Assembly: GCA_012838895.1 (NCBI GenBank)
Contig: DUOJ01000135.1
Location: 1-64,000 of the forward strand
DNA from: Spirochaetales bacterium
GTDB taxonomy: Bacteria > Spirochaetota > Spirochaetia > Sphaerochaetales > Sphaerochaetaceae
Length of the DNA: 64,000 nucleotides
Direction of reading: 5' to 3'
The first letter of the stretch is position 1, and each line of letters opens with the position of its first letter. The position numbers and the translations under genes are program-made. A model generated the notes under the pieces. The model was given only the letters and a program-made list of their open reading frames with translations, was not told the DNA's origin and did not search any database. Positions 1 to 7,656 of the stretch are shown piece by piece.

Positions 1-122
1 CCACTGTAGAGCACCTCTGCTAGGTTGTTGAGGAATTGGGGATAAGCTTTAATACGTTCAACCGCAGCTAAAACATCATCGCCACGGTATGGAGCAATAT
101 CTTTGTACTTATCAAAATCCAT
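1..122 (-). CDS. N-terminus of a possible acyltransferase, cut by the window edge
   Basis: Only the first 40 codons are visible, running off the left edge. The start begins MDFDKYKDIAPYRGDD and continues with a segment rich in helix-forming residues. This opening resembles the N-terminus of some 1-acyl-glycerol-3-phosphate acyltransferase-like proteins, which often start with an 'IRPYxDxEV' segment before the catalytic HxxxxD. The catalytic motif lies outside the window, so the family call is inference from a weak match. It starts 3 bases after the stop of the upstream flavoprotein gene and is probably cotranscribed with it. Confidence 0.35.
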   Translation of the reverse strand, partial: MDFDKYKDIAPYRGDDVLAAVERIKAYPQFLNNLAEVLYS

Positions 123-125
123 CCC

Positions 126-1112
126 TTAAAACTCCCTATTTAATGATTGCATATATTGGCTCCTCTCCCATTGAGAGGGGTCCTCAATCCGCTTGTGGGC
201 CAATTTGCCCCTAAAGTCGACAAAGTCGTTGTAACCGTGTTGGTCCATCCAATCGATTAAGTTGTCAAGCATCTCTTTAATCACCTTATCCCCTTTCTGC
301 ATCACAACTGAACAAATCTGGACTGCTTTAGCCCCAGAGAGGAGCATTTTGATGAGGGTCTTCCCCGAATGGATTCCGGTAGAGGCACATATATCTAGGT
401 TGATATAGGCCGACAGGAGGGCGGTCCACTGGAGAGCTAAGGTGTAATCGTGAGCGCCACTCAACATAATTGAGGCGCGGGTAGCCACCTTCTCAATATC
501 GACATCGGGTTGGTAGAAACGGTTAAAGAGGACCAAACCTTCAACGCCAACCTCATCGAGCTGCTTAACAATATTGGCTAAGGCGGTGAATTGGGGGCCA
601 ATCTTAATTGAGAGGGGGAGTTTTGACCTCTTTCTCGCCTCGCCCACGAGGTGGAGAAACTCCCCTTCCAGTGTTTGAGAACTCTTTTTGAAATCGGAGG
701 GGAGGATATTGTAGTTGAGTTCGAGGGCATCGGCCCCCACCTCCGCTAGCCGCTCAATATAGTCGAGCCACGCCCCTTCTGTGCGGCAGTTGATACTTGC
801 TACCACCGGAATAGAGAGGGCCTCTTTAGCCTCCTCCACTAGAGAGAGGTAGGTATCAAGGTGGAAGTTGCGACTCGACTCTGTTAGGAAGTCGCTACTA
901 TCGACGTGTGGAACATACCCTTCACTCTGCTTGAGGCTTGTAGCTACATCGTGCTCAATCTGCTCTTCAAAGATCGATTTCAGCACTACTGCGGCAGCGC
1001 CCCCATCCTCACACCGTTTCAACTTATCGAGAGAAGCTGTTAAAGGGGAGCTCCCTATAATAATCGGATTTTTTAAATTTAACCCTAGGTATGTTGTTGC
1101 TGTACGACTCAT
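126..1112 (-). CDS. Dihydroorotate dehydrogenase-like FMN protein
   Basis: 328 residues with the TIM-barrel layout of the PyrD family. The opening TTYLGLNLKNPIIIGSSPLT matches the family's N-terminal 'LxNPixxASG' strand. Residues near 170 (SIKIGP) and the late GIHSGKTLIKMLLSGAKAVQ segment correspond to the FMN-phosphate-binding strands. This length and pattern are typical of the 'DHOD-like protein' subgroup, which is often not the pyrimidine enzyme, and no other pyr gene lies nearby, so the substrate is unknown. AAGGAGG sits 7 bases before the ATG. It lies downstream of lysC on the same strand. Confidence 0.75.
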   Translation of the reverse strand: MSRTATTYLGLNLKNPIIIGSSPLTASLDKLKRCEDGGAAAVVLKSIFEEQIEHDVATSLKQSEGYVPHVDSSDFLTESSRNFHLDTYLSLVEEAKEALSIPVVASINCRTEGAWLDYIERLAEVGADALELNYNILPSDFKKSSQTLEGEFLHLVGEARKRSKLPLSIKIGPQFTALANIVKQLDEVGVEGLVLFNRFYQPDVDIEKVATRASIMLSGAHDYTLALQWTALLSAYINLDICASTGIHSGKTLIKMLLSGAKAVQICSVVMQKGDKVIKEMLDNLIDWMDQHGYNDFVDFRGKLAHKRIEDPSQWERSQYMQSLNREF

Positions 1113-1168
1113 GTCCCCCTCCTTCCCAATATAATAGCCAATAAGTGGTCAGATGTACAGTAAAAGCC

Positions 1169-2413
1169 CTATAAGGCTTCCATTAAAACATCAACTAACA
1201 CCCTTATAAGGGGCTTGTAGCACTCCTTCGCGGTCTCGATCAAAACAATATCGTCCCCTTGGTCAAAGGTGTAGGGAAGGTCCCCCTCTTCTAGAACTGT
1301 TTTAATCCTCTCCCCCAATGGAGAGTCGCCTCGCCACCCCTTTCCCACTAACCCTACGAGAGCTCGTTCGGGAGAGAAGCTTAATCCCCTCCCACTCAGT
1401 GCCCCTCGCATCTCGATTGAGAGGTGGCCAATAAGGTAGACCGCCTCCCCCTCTAAATCGCCGTAGTGGTCAATAGCGAGCTCTTTGAGAAGTTGAGCCA
1501 CACCCGGAGAGGTTTTTAATTTATGGACAAGGGGGAGACCAGAGATCCCCACTAGCGGTTGACCACTCTCTCCCCTCTCAGCTGTGATTAGGGTGCCACA
1601 AGCCCTTATGTCGTTGGTGTTCTTAACCCTAATGGGGATAGCTGGTGCCACGACTGGAGCGACAGCATCGCGGTGGAAAACACTCGCCCCCAGTTGAGCC
1701 AAAAGGGCCAATTCGTGGTAGGTGAGATGGGGGACAACAGGTGCTTCGGGGGCAATTCTGGGATCAGCTAGATAAATACCCGAAACATCGCTCCAGTTCT
1801 CATAAAGCTCAGCATCTACTGCCCTGGCCACAATAGCCCCTGTGATATCAGAGCCACCGCGGGAGAAGGTTTTTATAGCCCCCTCTTCGTCAAGGCCGTA
1901 GAAACCGGGAATAACAAATAGAGAATTACTATTGGTGACCCGCTCTCCTAAGAGGCGGTATGAACTCTCATCGATTTTCCCTGTGTTGGTTAATCGGATA
2001 ACTTCAGCAGCATCGATAAACTCCCCTCCAAAGTATTCGCTTAAGAGGAGGGCGTTGAGGTACTCCCCCCGACTCGCTGCATAATCTTGGGTAGTGTGGT
2101 GGGGAAGCTCTCCATAGATAGCATCGAGCTCTCTCTTGAGGTCTCTCCTAGTTCCCAAAGCCTCCCCAATCTTTAAGAAGCGCCCCCTAATTTTAGAGAA
2201 GGGGAGATCAAAACTCTCCCCCCTCTCAACTAGCGCGTGACACTCAAGGAGGAGGTCGGTAATTTTGGTATCTTTAGAATCTTCTTTTCCGGGGGCTGAG
2301 ACGACAACAAAGCGTCGCCTCTTATCCCCCTCAATAATCTCTTTAACTTTCTTAATCTGTGAAGCATTGGCTAACGAAGTGCCACCAAATTTGCAAACCC
2401 AAGCTTTTTCCAT
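1169..2413 (-). CDS. lysC: Aspartate kinase
   Basis: 414 residues. Aspartokinase phosphorylates aspartate, the first step towards Lys/diaminopimelate, Met and Thr. The signature KFGGTS is at residues 8-13. The kinase core continues with FVVVSAPGK (about 35-43) and SRGGSDITGA (about 187-196), which are family signatures. The last ~130 residues take the place of the ACT regulatory region, although the ACT repeats are poorly recognisable, so feedback control cannot be inferred. It is the last gene of serA-serC-lrp-lysC, 7 bases after the Lrp gene. The neighbouring metA/metY genes would use the homoserine that follows from its product. Confidence 0.92.
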   Translation of the reverse strand: MEKAWVCKFGGTSLANASQIKKVKEIIEGDKRRRFVVVSAPGKEDSKDTKITDLLLECHALVERGESFDLPFSKIRGRFLKIGEALGTRRDLKRELDAIYGELPHHTTQDYAASRGEYLNALLLSEYFGGEFIDAAEVIRLTNTGKIDESSYRLLGERVTNSNSLFVIPGFYGLDEEGAIKTFSRGGSDITGAIVARAVDAELYENWSDVSGIYLADPRIAPEAPVVPHLTYHELALLAQLGASVFHRDAVAPVVAPAIPIRVKNTNDIRACGTLITAERGESGQPLVGISGLPLVHKLKTSPGVAQLLKELAIDHYGDLEGEAVYLIGHLSIEMRGALSGRGLSFSPERALVGLVGKGWRGDSPLGERIKTVLEEGDLPYTFDQGDDIVLIETAKECYKPLIRVLVDVLMEAL

Positions 2414-2420
2414 TTTTACC

Positions 2421-2873
2421 TCAAAACGTTAGTGGTACATGATAATTATGTGACTGGTAAACGACAAATGTTTCGACCTCCAAAACCTCAGAAACTTTAG
2501 CTAACTCAACCTTAAAGAAGTCTAATAGGCTCAACCCTTCACTCTCACAAAGGGCAATCTGTACAATTAGGTCGTAACGTCCTGTGACAACTACCGCGGA
2601 GATGACACCCCGCAACTTTATAAACTCTTGTGCTTTCCGCTCAAGGTCTAAAGTCTTTAGCTTAATCCCCATCATAACAACCTGCATCCCTGGGAAAAAT
2701 TCGGGGTCGACTAGACCGGTGATGTGGAGTACCCCATCTTCAATCATCTTGTAGACACGGGAGCGCACCGTATTCTCAGTTATTGCGAGCTCTTCAGCAA
2801 TTGCACTGAAGGCCTTTCTTCCGTCAGCTAGGTGTCTAATAATTGCTTTGTTGGTTTCATCAATTTTCTTCAT
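2421..2873 (-). CDS. Lrp/AsnC-family transcriptional regulator
   Basis: 150 residues. The N-terminal winged helix-turn-helix (residues ~5-60) contains AIAEELAITENTVRSRV, and the C-terminal half has the RAM effector-binding fold (VMMGIKLKTLD, VVVTGRYDLIVQI). Lrp-type proteins bind amino acids and control amino-acid metabolism. Its ATG overlaps the serC stop by one base (TAATG), and lysC follows within 7 bases, so it very probably senses serine or an aspartate-family amino acid and controls its own operon. That target assignment is inference from position. Confidence 0.9.
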   Translation of the reverse strand: MKKIDETNKAIIRHLADGRKAFSAIAEELAITENTVRSRVYKMIEDGVLHITGLVDPEFFPGMQVVMMGIKLKTLDLERKAQEFIKLRGVISAVVVTGRYDLIVQIALCESEGLSLLDFFKVELAKVSEVLEVETFVVYQSHNYHVPLTF

Positions 2874-3955
2874 TACCCATTTACTCTCTGAAATTCTCTC
2901 ATCAAGTTGGCGAGAGCCTCTACATCTTCAACAGGGAGTGCATTATAGAGGGAGGCCCTTAAGCCACCAACACTTCTGTGCCCTTTTAAACCCACCATTC
3001 CAGCCTCTTTGGTGGCAGCTAAAAATTTAGCCTCCAACTCTTCACTGGGGAGTCTAAAAACAATATTCATAGTCGACCTATAATCTCGATCGACTGGAGA
3101 GCGGTAGTAACCGCCACTTTGATCAATCGCATCGTAAAGGAGGGACGATTTTAATTGGGCCCTTTGGGCCATACCGGCTGTCCCCCCATTTCTCTTCACC
3201 CACTCAAGGACCAATTTAACGCCCCAAATTGAGAAGACGGGAGGGGTGTTATACAAACCGTTACTCTTCTGATGGGAGCGGTAATCGAGGATTGAGGGGA
3301 TAGAGCTATTTTGGTGCTCAAGGAACTCATCTTTAATAATTACGAGGGTTGCTCCAGCGGGCCCCATATTCTTTTGGGCCCCTGCAAAGATCAGAGAAAA
3401 TTTCTCTATTGGGATAGAGCGACTCAAGATATCGCTCGACATATCGGCGACAAGGGGGATGCCACATTCGGGCCACTCTTTCCACTGAACTCCCCCAATC
3501 GTCTCATTAGAGCAGAGGTAGAGATAGGAACTCTCTGGAGAAGGTTTAATGGTATTTACAGCGGGCAAGGTGGTGTAGCTGGTATCTTTACCGTCCCAAT
3601 AGGTAGCAACTGGACCAATAACTTGAGCCTCTTGGAGTGCTTTGGTGGCCCAAGAACCACTGTTGATATAAGTTGCCCCCTTTGCGGGATTGAGGAAGTT
3701 GAGGGGGAGCATCGCAAACTGGAGAGAACCGCCTCCCCCTAAGAAGAAGTATGAGTACCCTTCAGGTATCTCCATCACCTCACCCAACAGGGCCAAAGTT
3801 TCACTGTACATAGTGTTGAAAGGCTCAGAGCGGTGGGAAGACTCGACAATCGAGAGTCCCTCGTCGTTGTAGTTGGCAATCTCCCTCTCCATCTCTTTTA
3901 ACACCTCTACCGGTAGGACAGAAGGGCCTGCAAAAAAGTTTTTCTTTCGGCTCAT
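2873..3955 (-). CDS. serC: Phosphoserine aminotransferase
   Basis: 360 residues, the normal SerC length. The enzyme converts 3-phosphohydroxypyruvate to O-phosphoserine with glutamate as amino donor, using PLP. The N-terminus NFFAGPSVLP is the family signature, and FLGGGGSLQF (71-80) is the phosphate-binding loop. IFAGAQKNMGPAG carries the PLP lysine at K195. Its start overlaps the serA stop by four bases (ATGA), so translation is coupled to the preceding pathway enzyme. Confidence 0.96.
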   Translation of the reverse strand: MSRKKNFFAGPSVLPVEVLKEMEREIANYNDEGLSIVESSHRSEPFNTMYSETLALLGEVMEIPEGYSYFFLGGGGSLQFAMLPLNFLNPAKGATYINSGSWATKALQEAQVIGPVATYWDGKDTSYTTLPAVNTIKPSPESSYLYLCSNETIGGVQWKEWPECGIPLVADMSSDILSRSIPIEKFSLIFAGAQKNMGPAGATLVIIKDEFLEHQNSSIPSILDYRSHQKSNGLYNTPPVFSIWGVKLVLEWVKRNGGTAGMAQRAQLKSSLLYDAIDQSGGYYRSPVDRDYRSTMNIVFRLPSEELEAKFLAATKEAGMVGLKGHRSVGGLRASLYNALPVEDVEALANLMREFQRVNG

Positions 3956-4836
3956 TGTAGTTCTCCTTTGACAAATTTAGCAATTATTGCTTGGGCCTCT
4001 TCTCCAATACGAAGGAGGTTTTCATTACTATTAGCTCCAATATGGGGGGTCAAAGTGACCCTCTCACAATTGAGGAGGGGGTAATCGGCAGAGGGTGGGT
4101 CACTGGGGTAGACATCGGTCGCATACCACCTGATCTTCCCACTCTTTAGGGCTTCAACCATCGCCTCTGGGTCGACACAAGGGCCCCGCCCCGTGTTAAT
4201 CACCACCGGCTGACGCTCCAATTTATCGATTAAGTCAGCACTAAAAAGGGCGCGGGTCTCATCGGTTAAAGGGAGATGGATTGAGATGTAATCGGCCTTG
4301 CAGACAGCCTCTTCCAAGGTGGGCAGGAGAGTTGCAACGGGACAGGTTGTCACATATTTATCGTAGGCCACCACCTTCATCCCAAAGGCTTGGGCTCTTT
4401 TGGCAACTTCGGAGGCGATGTTACCAACTCCAAGAAGGGCTAAGGTTTTTCCGTAGAGCTCACTCCTCTTCATCGCCTTAAGCCACTGGCCACTCTTCAT
4501 GCCGTTGTGAACCTCAATGAGGTTGTTGGGGACCGATAACATGAGGGCAAAGGCCAATTCAGCCACAGCAATGGCTGAGGCTTTGGGGGTGTTTTTCACA
4601 ATAACACCCCTGCTTTTGGCATATTCGACATCGATATTGTCGACACCGACCCCTCCACGAATTAGGAGTTTAAGATTCTTTGCTCCATCGAGATACTCTT
4701 TGGTGCACTTAGTTTTACTGCGGACTAAGATAACGTCAGCCTCACCAACCCTCCCCTTGTCGTCGGTGACCTCCCCAAACTCTTCTAGCAACTTGGGAAG
4801 AGAGGCATCAAATGCATCGGAAATCAAAATTACCAT
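3952..4836 (-). CDS. serA: D-3-phosphoglycerate dehydrogenase, short form
   Basis: 294 residues, first enzyme of serine synthesis (NAD-dependent). The Rossmann motif LGVGNIASEVA is at 135-145. NTGRG (214-218) holds the substrate/NAD arginine, and PHIGA (264-268) holds the catalytic His265. There is no C-terminal ACT domain, so this is the short type that lacks direct serine inhibition, which fits control by the Lrp regulator in the same operon. First gene of the run. GGAGAG precedes the ATG, and a good sigma-70 promoter lies just upstream. Confidence 0.92.
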   Translation of the reverse strand: MVILISDAFDASLPKLLEEFGEVTDDKGRVGEADVILVRSKTKCTKEYLDGAKNLKLLIRGGVGVDNIDVEYAKSRGVIVKNTPKASAIAVAELAFALMLSVPNNLIEVHNGMKSGQWLKAMKRSELYGKTLALLGVGNIASEVAKRAQAFGMKVVAYDKYVTTCPVATLLPTLEEAVCKADYISIHLPLTDETRALFSADLIDKLERQPVVINTGRGPCVDPEAMVEALKSGKIRWYATDVYPSDPPSADYPLLNCERVTLTPHIGANSNENLLRIGEEAQAIIAKFVKGELQ

Positions 4837-4866
4837 GAATCTCTCCTTTCGTCCCTAACTAGCCTC

Positions 4867-4896
4867 ATCGTAAAAGGATAGTTGTGGATTTGTCAA
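4867..4896 (-). promoter_or_regulatory. Promoter of serA-serC-lrp-lysC
   Basis: On the minus strand a perfect TTGACA (4891-4896) is followed after 18 bases by TACGAT (4867-4872). Transcription would start about 25 bases before the serA ATG. The same -10 hexamer, TACGAT, recurs in front of murE. Confidence 0.65.
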
Positions 4897-4935
4897 ATAT
4901 ATTATTAAAAATTTATCCATCTCTAAATTTAGGTC

Positions 4936-5904
4936 TTAAAACCTACCCTTCTCTATTTTGTCCCACACAGGTTTAACTGAATCTCCCTTAGGTAAAAGCT
5001 CTAGGTCATAAGGCGTGGTCTGGTAAACGTAGTAATTTAGCCAGTTTGTGTAGAGCAGTTGGGCATGTGAAGACCAACTCACCGACACCGGTGCCTTAGG
5101 ATTATTGTTGTGATAGTAATTCTTTGGCAAATCTATCGCAACCCCTTTATCTAAATCTCTTCTGTATTCGCTATCTAAGGTGAGGGCTTCGTACTCGGGG
5201 TGTCCAAAGACGAAGACTTGGCGCCCATCTTTGCTAGCGACAATATAGAGGCCCGCCTCGTCGCTCTTAGAGAGGATCTCTAGATTAGCCACCTTTTTAA
5301 TATCTTCCTCTCGCACTTCAGTGTGGCGTGAATGGGGGGCATTAAAGAGGTCGTCAAATCCCCTTAAGAGGGGGGTGTTGGGGATACACACCTTGTGGGA
5401 AAAGATACCGAACATCTTCTCTTCTAGGGGGTATTTAGGGATTTGGTAGTGGTAGTAGAGGCCCGCTTGAGCCCCCCAACAGAGGAAGAGGGTGGCAAAG
5501 ACCCTCCCTTTAGCCCACTCCATAATAGTACAGAGCTCCCCCCAGTAATCGACCTCTTCAAACTCCAACGTCTCAATGGGGGCGCCAGTTATTATAAGGC
5601 CGTCGTAGTTGCGCTTTTCAACCACTGAGAATGTTTTATAGAACTGCTCGAGGTAACTCTTAGAGGCGTTACGCGAGGTGTAGGTAGCCGTACGGAGAAA
5701 GTCGACCTCAATTTGGAGGGGTGTATTGGAGAGGCGCCTTAAAAGGCTCGTTTCAGTCGTTGTTTTAAGGGGCATCAAATTTAGAATTAAGAGTTTAAGG
5801 GGGCGAATATCTTGGGTACTGGCCCGCTTTTCGGTCATTACAAAGATATTCTCTTTCTCAAGGGTTGCTCGAGCTGGTAGCGAGTCGGGTATTTTTACCG
5901 GCAT
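4936..5904 (-). CDS. metA: Homoserine O-acetyltransferase of the MetA type
   Basis: 322 residues of the MetA family (glutamine-amidotransferase-like fold). The nucleophile is Cys142 in FLCWGAQAG, and His235 and Glu237 in FGHPE complete the active site. Residue 111 is Glu (GAPIE). In MetA enzymes Glu at this position goes with acetyl-CoA use, while succinyl-CoA enzymes such as E. coli's have Gly. I therefore call it an acetyltransferase despite the family name 'succinyltransferase'. The O-acetylhomoserine sulfhydrylase gene ends 3 bases upstream and would consume its product. Confidence 0.93.
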   Translation of the reverse strand: MPVKIPDSLPARATLEKENIFVMTEKRASTQDIRPLKLLILNLMPLKTTTETSLLRRLSNTPLQIEVDFLRTATYTSRNASKSYLEQFYKTFSVVEKRNYDGLIITGAPIETLEFEEVDYWGELCTIMEWAKGRVFATLFLCWGAQAGLYYHYQIPKYPLEEKMFGIFSHKVCIPNTPLLRGFDDLFNAPHSRHTEVREEDIKKVANLEILSKSDEAGLYIVASKDGRQVFVFGHPEYEALTLDSEYRRDLDKGVAIDLPKNYYHNNNPKAPVSVSWSSHAQLLYTNWLNYYVYQTTPYDLELLPKGDSVKPVWDKIEKGRF

Positions 5905-5907
5905 AGG

Positions 5908-7200
5908 TCACCTCGCCCCTTCTAAGGCTTGTGACAAGTCTCCCAACAAGTCGTCAATATGTTCCAGCCCAATCGAGAGGCGCACTGTCCCCTCTTCAAT
6001 CCCCCCCTCTTTAAGTTGCTCGCCTGTCAATTGGTTGTGAGTTGTGCTAGCGGGATGAATTACTAAAGATTTAGCATCAGCGACGTTGGCTAAGAGGGAG
6101 AAGAGCTCCAAATTGTCAATAAACTTTTTAGCCCTCTCCTCGCCCCCCTTCACAACGAAGGTAAAGATTGAGACTCCCCCTAGGGGGAAGTACTTCTGGT
6201 AGAGTGGGTGGGTAGGGTTAGTCGAAAGAGAGGGGTGGTTAACCCTCTCAACCAAATCGTGCTTAGCTAAAAACTTAACAACCTCTAGCGCATTGGCCAC
6301 ATGGCGCTCAACGCGTAACGAGAGGGTCTCTACTCCTTGGAGCAATAAAAAGGCGTTAAAGGGGCTCATGGTAGCGCCATAATCGCGCAGTAGAACAACG
6401 CGTGCCCGCATGATAAAGGCTCCCTTTCCGGCTGCCTCAACATAACTGATTCCGTGGTAGGAGGGGTCCTCCTCAACAAGCGAGGGAAATTTTCCAGATT
6501 CTCGCCAATCGAAGTTCCCCCCATCAACAATAGCCCCCCCGATAACGGTGCCATGCCCTCCGATAAACTTTGTAGCTGAGTGGATCACTATATTGGCCCC
6601 CCACTCAATTGGGCGTAGCAGGTAGGGGCTGGCAAAGGTGTTGTCGACCACAAGGGGTATTTTGTTCCTTTGACAGATTGCGGCAATTCTCTCGATATCG
6701 GCAATGTTCCCGTTGGGATTGCCAATACTCTCAATAAAGAGGGCTTTAGTATTGGGTTGTATGGCCTCCTCCATCGCCTCATAATCATCGACATCGACAA
6801 AGGTGGTCGTTATCCCCTGTTGGGTCAATGTGCGAGCTAAGAGGTTGTAGGTCCCCCCATAGATTGTGCGACTAGAGACAATATGGTCACCACTTTGGGC
6901 AAGGTTTTGAAGTGCTAAGGTTGTGGCGGCTTGTCCCGAAGCGAGGGCTAAGGCCCCTACCCCCCCCTCTAGGGCGGCTAGGCGCTCCTCAAAGATAGCG
7001 GTCGTGGGGTTGCCGATGCGGGTGTAGATATTCCCCTCTTTAGTGAGATTAAAGCGATCAGCGGCATCTTGGCAATTATCAAAGACAAAGCTGGTGGTAG
7101 CGTAGATGGGGACAGCACGGGCACCAGTGGCCCTATCGCCCTCCTCTTGTCCTACATGGATTTGTAGAGTTTCGAAATGGTAATTTTTCCCTTTTTGCAT
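5908..7200 (-). CDS. metY: O-acetylhomoserine sulfhydrylase
   Basis: 430 residues of the Cys/Met-metabolism PLP family, in the longer MetY size class. It makes homocysteine from O-acetylhomoserine and sulfide. The N-terminal [10 protein letters not shown] is typical, and [12 protein letters not shown] holds the PLP lysine near residue 208. It precedes metA and is translated from an ATG with an AGGGGGAA ribosome site. A 23-codon leader ORF and a terminator-like hairpin lie in front of it. The gene carries a run of eight G (coding strand, 6960-6967) inside a Gly-Gly-Val segment. Confidence 0.93.
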   Translation of the reverse strand: MQKGKNYHFETLQIHVGQEEGDRATGARAVPIYATTSFVFDNCQDAADRFNLTKEGNIYTRIGNPTTAIFEERLAALEGGVGALALASGQAATTLALQNLAQSGDHIVSSRTIYGGTYNLLARTLTQQGITTTFVDVDDYEAMEEAIQPNTKALFIESIGNPNGNIADIERIAAICQRNKIPLVVDNTFASPYLLRPIEWGANIVIHSATKFIGGHGTVIGGAIVDGGNFDWRESGKFPSLVEEDPSYHGISYVEAAGKGAFIMRARVVLLRDYGATMSPFNAFLLLQGVETLSLRVERHVANALEVVKFLAKHDLVERVNHPSLSTNPTHPLYQKYFPLGGVSIFTFVVKGGEERAKKFIDNLELFSLLANVADAKSLVIHPASTTHNQLTGEQLKEGGIEEGTVRLSIGLEHIDDLLGDLSQALEGAR

Positions 7201-7225
7201 AGTCAGTTCCCCCTGTAGATGGTAT

Positions 7226-7297
7226 TTAAGCGACTGAAAGGTCTCCCATCCTCGAGTGGAAGTGATCGATTTTCTTATTTTGAAGCTCGTCTCTCAT
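7226..7297 (-). CDS. Possible 23-residue leader peptide upstream of metY
   Basis: The ORF reads MRDELQNKKI then DHFHSRMGDLSVA and stops 25 bases before the metY ATG. Its start has a perfect AGGAGG at 7 bases spacing, better than the site of metY itself. I do not recognise the peptide. It begins just after an intrinsic terminator-like hairpin (7322-7350), leaving no room for a promoter in between. Possibilities are a regulatory leader, a translational coupler for metY, or a chance ORF. Only the start signal and position support it. Confidence 0.45.
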   Translation of the reverse strand: MRDELQNKKIDHFHSRMGDLSVA

Positions 7298-7321
7298 CCA
7301 AGAACCTCCTAAAAAGGGTAT

Positions 7322-7350
7322 AAAAAACCGCCGGTGTACTGCCGACGGTT
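7322..7350 (-). terminator. Intrinsic terminator or attenuator after rpsU
   Basis: On the minus strand AACCGTCGG pairs with CCGGCGGTT (nine pairs, one G-T) around a 7-base loop, followed by TTTTTTATA. It sits 23 bases after the rpsU stop. The AGGAGG of the metY leader ORF begins 18 bases after the stem, so it may be a site of conditional read-through rather than a simple end. Confidence 0.75.
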
Positions 7351-7373
7351 GTTTCGCCATTGTACAGGTGTGA

Positions 7374-7592
7374 CTAATAGCTTTTCATTGAGTGCATTTT
7401 GCGAACTTTTTTCATCTGTTTGCGCTGCATAGCCTTTTTCTTCCTGTTTTCAATAGTGGAAGGTTTCTCATAGTATTCGCGTTTTTTCCACTCCCTGATA
7501 ATCCCCTCTTTCTCAACCATCCGTTTAAACTTTTTGATGGCCTTCTCAAGAGGCTCATTATCGTCAACTCTTACATAAGCTATAGTAATCAC
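7374..7592 (-). CDS. rpsU: Small ribosomal subunit protein bS21
   Basis: 72 residues, lysine/arginine-rich, with the bS21 pattern: an N-terminal V(R)[16 protein letters not shown] strand-helix, then KREYYEKPS and the basic tail [11 protein letters not shown] chose the GTG at 7592, five bases after GGAG. It yields the usual family length, whereas the earlier TTG would add seven residues without a ribosome site. bS21 sits by the 3' end of 16S rRNA in the 30S subunit. It has its own promoter just after recJ. Confidence 0.95.
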   Translation of the reverse strand: MITIAYVRVDDNEPLEKAIKKFKRMVEKEGIIREWKKREYYEKPSTIENRKKKAMQRKQMKKVRKMHSMKSY

Positions 7593-7627
7593 CCCCTCTC
7601 CGCTCTGCGGCAAGAATTAGAGCCTAA

Positions 7628-7655
7628 TATTTACTAATAACGCCCTTTTTGTCAA
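7628..7655 (-). promoter_or_regulatory. Promoter of rpsU
   Basis: Minus-strand TTGACA (7650-7655), 16 bases, then TAAATA (7628-7633) within an AT-rich stretch, immediately after the recJ stop codon. Confidence 0.55.
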
Positions 7656-7656
7656 G

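Noticed and set aside
1155-1175. Small hairpin AAGCC/GGCTT over the lysC stop as a terminator
   Set aside because: The stem is only five pairs with an imperfect loop and a weak U run, and the next gene follows closely on the same strand.
3311-3742. 143-codon open frame opposite serC, and many similar antisense frames in the window
   Set aside because: They lie wholly inside strongly conserved genes on the other strand, have no ribosome sites or family features, and follow from the purine-rich coding strands.
7201-7320. SAM riboswitch upstream of metY
   Set aside because: No S-box conserved core or multi-helix junction can be drawn in the ~100 available bases.
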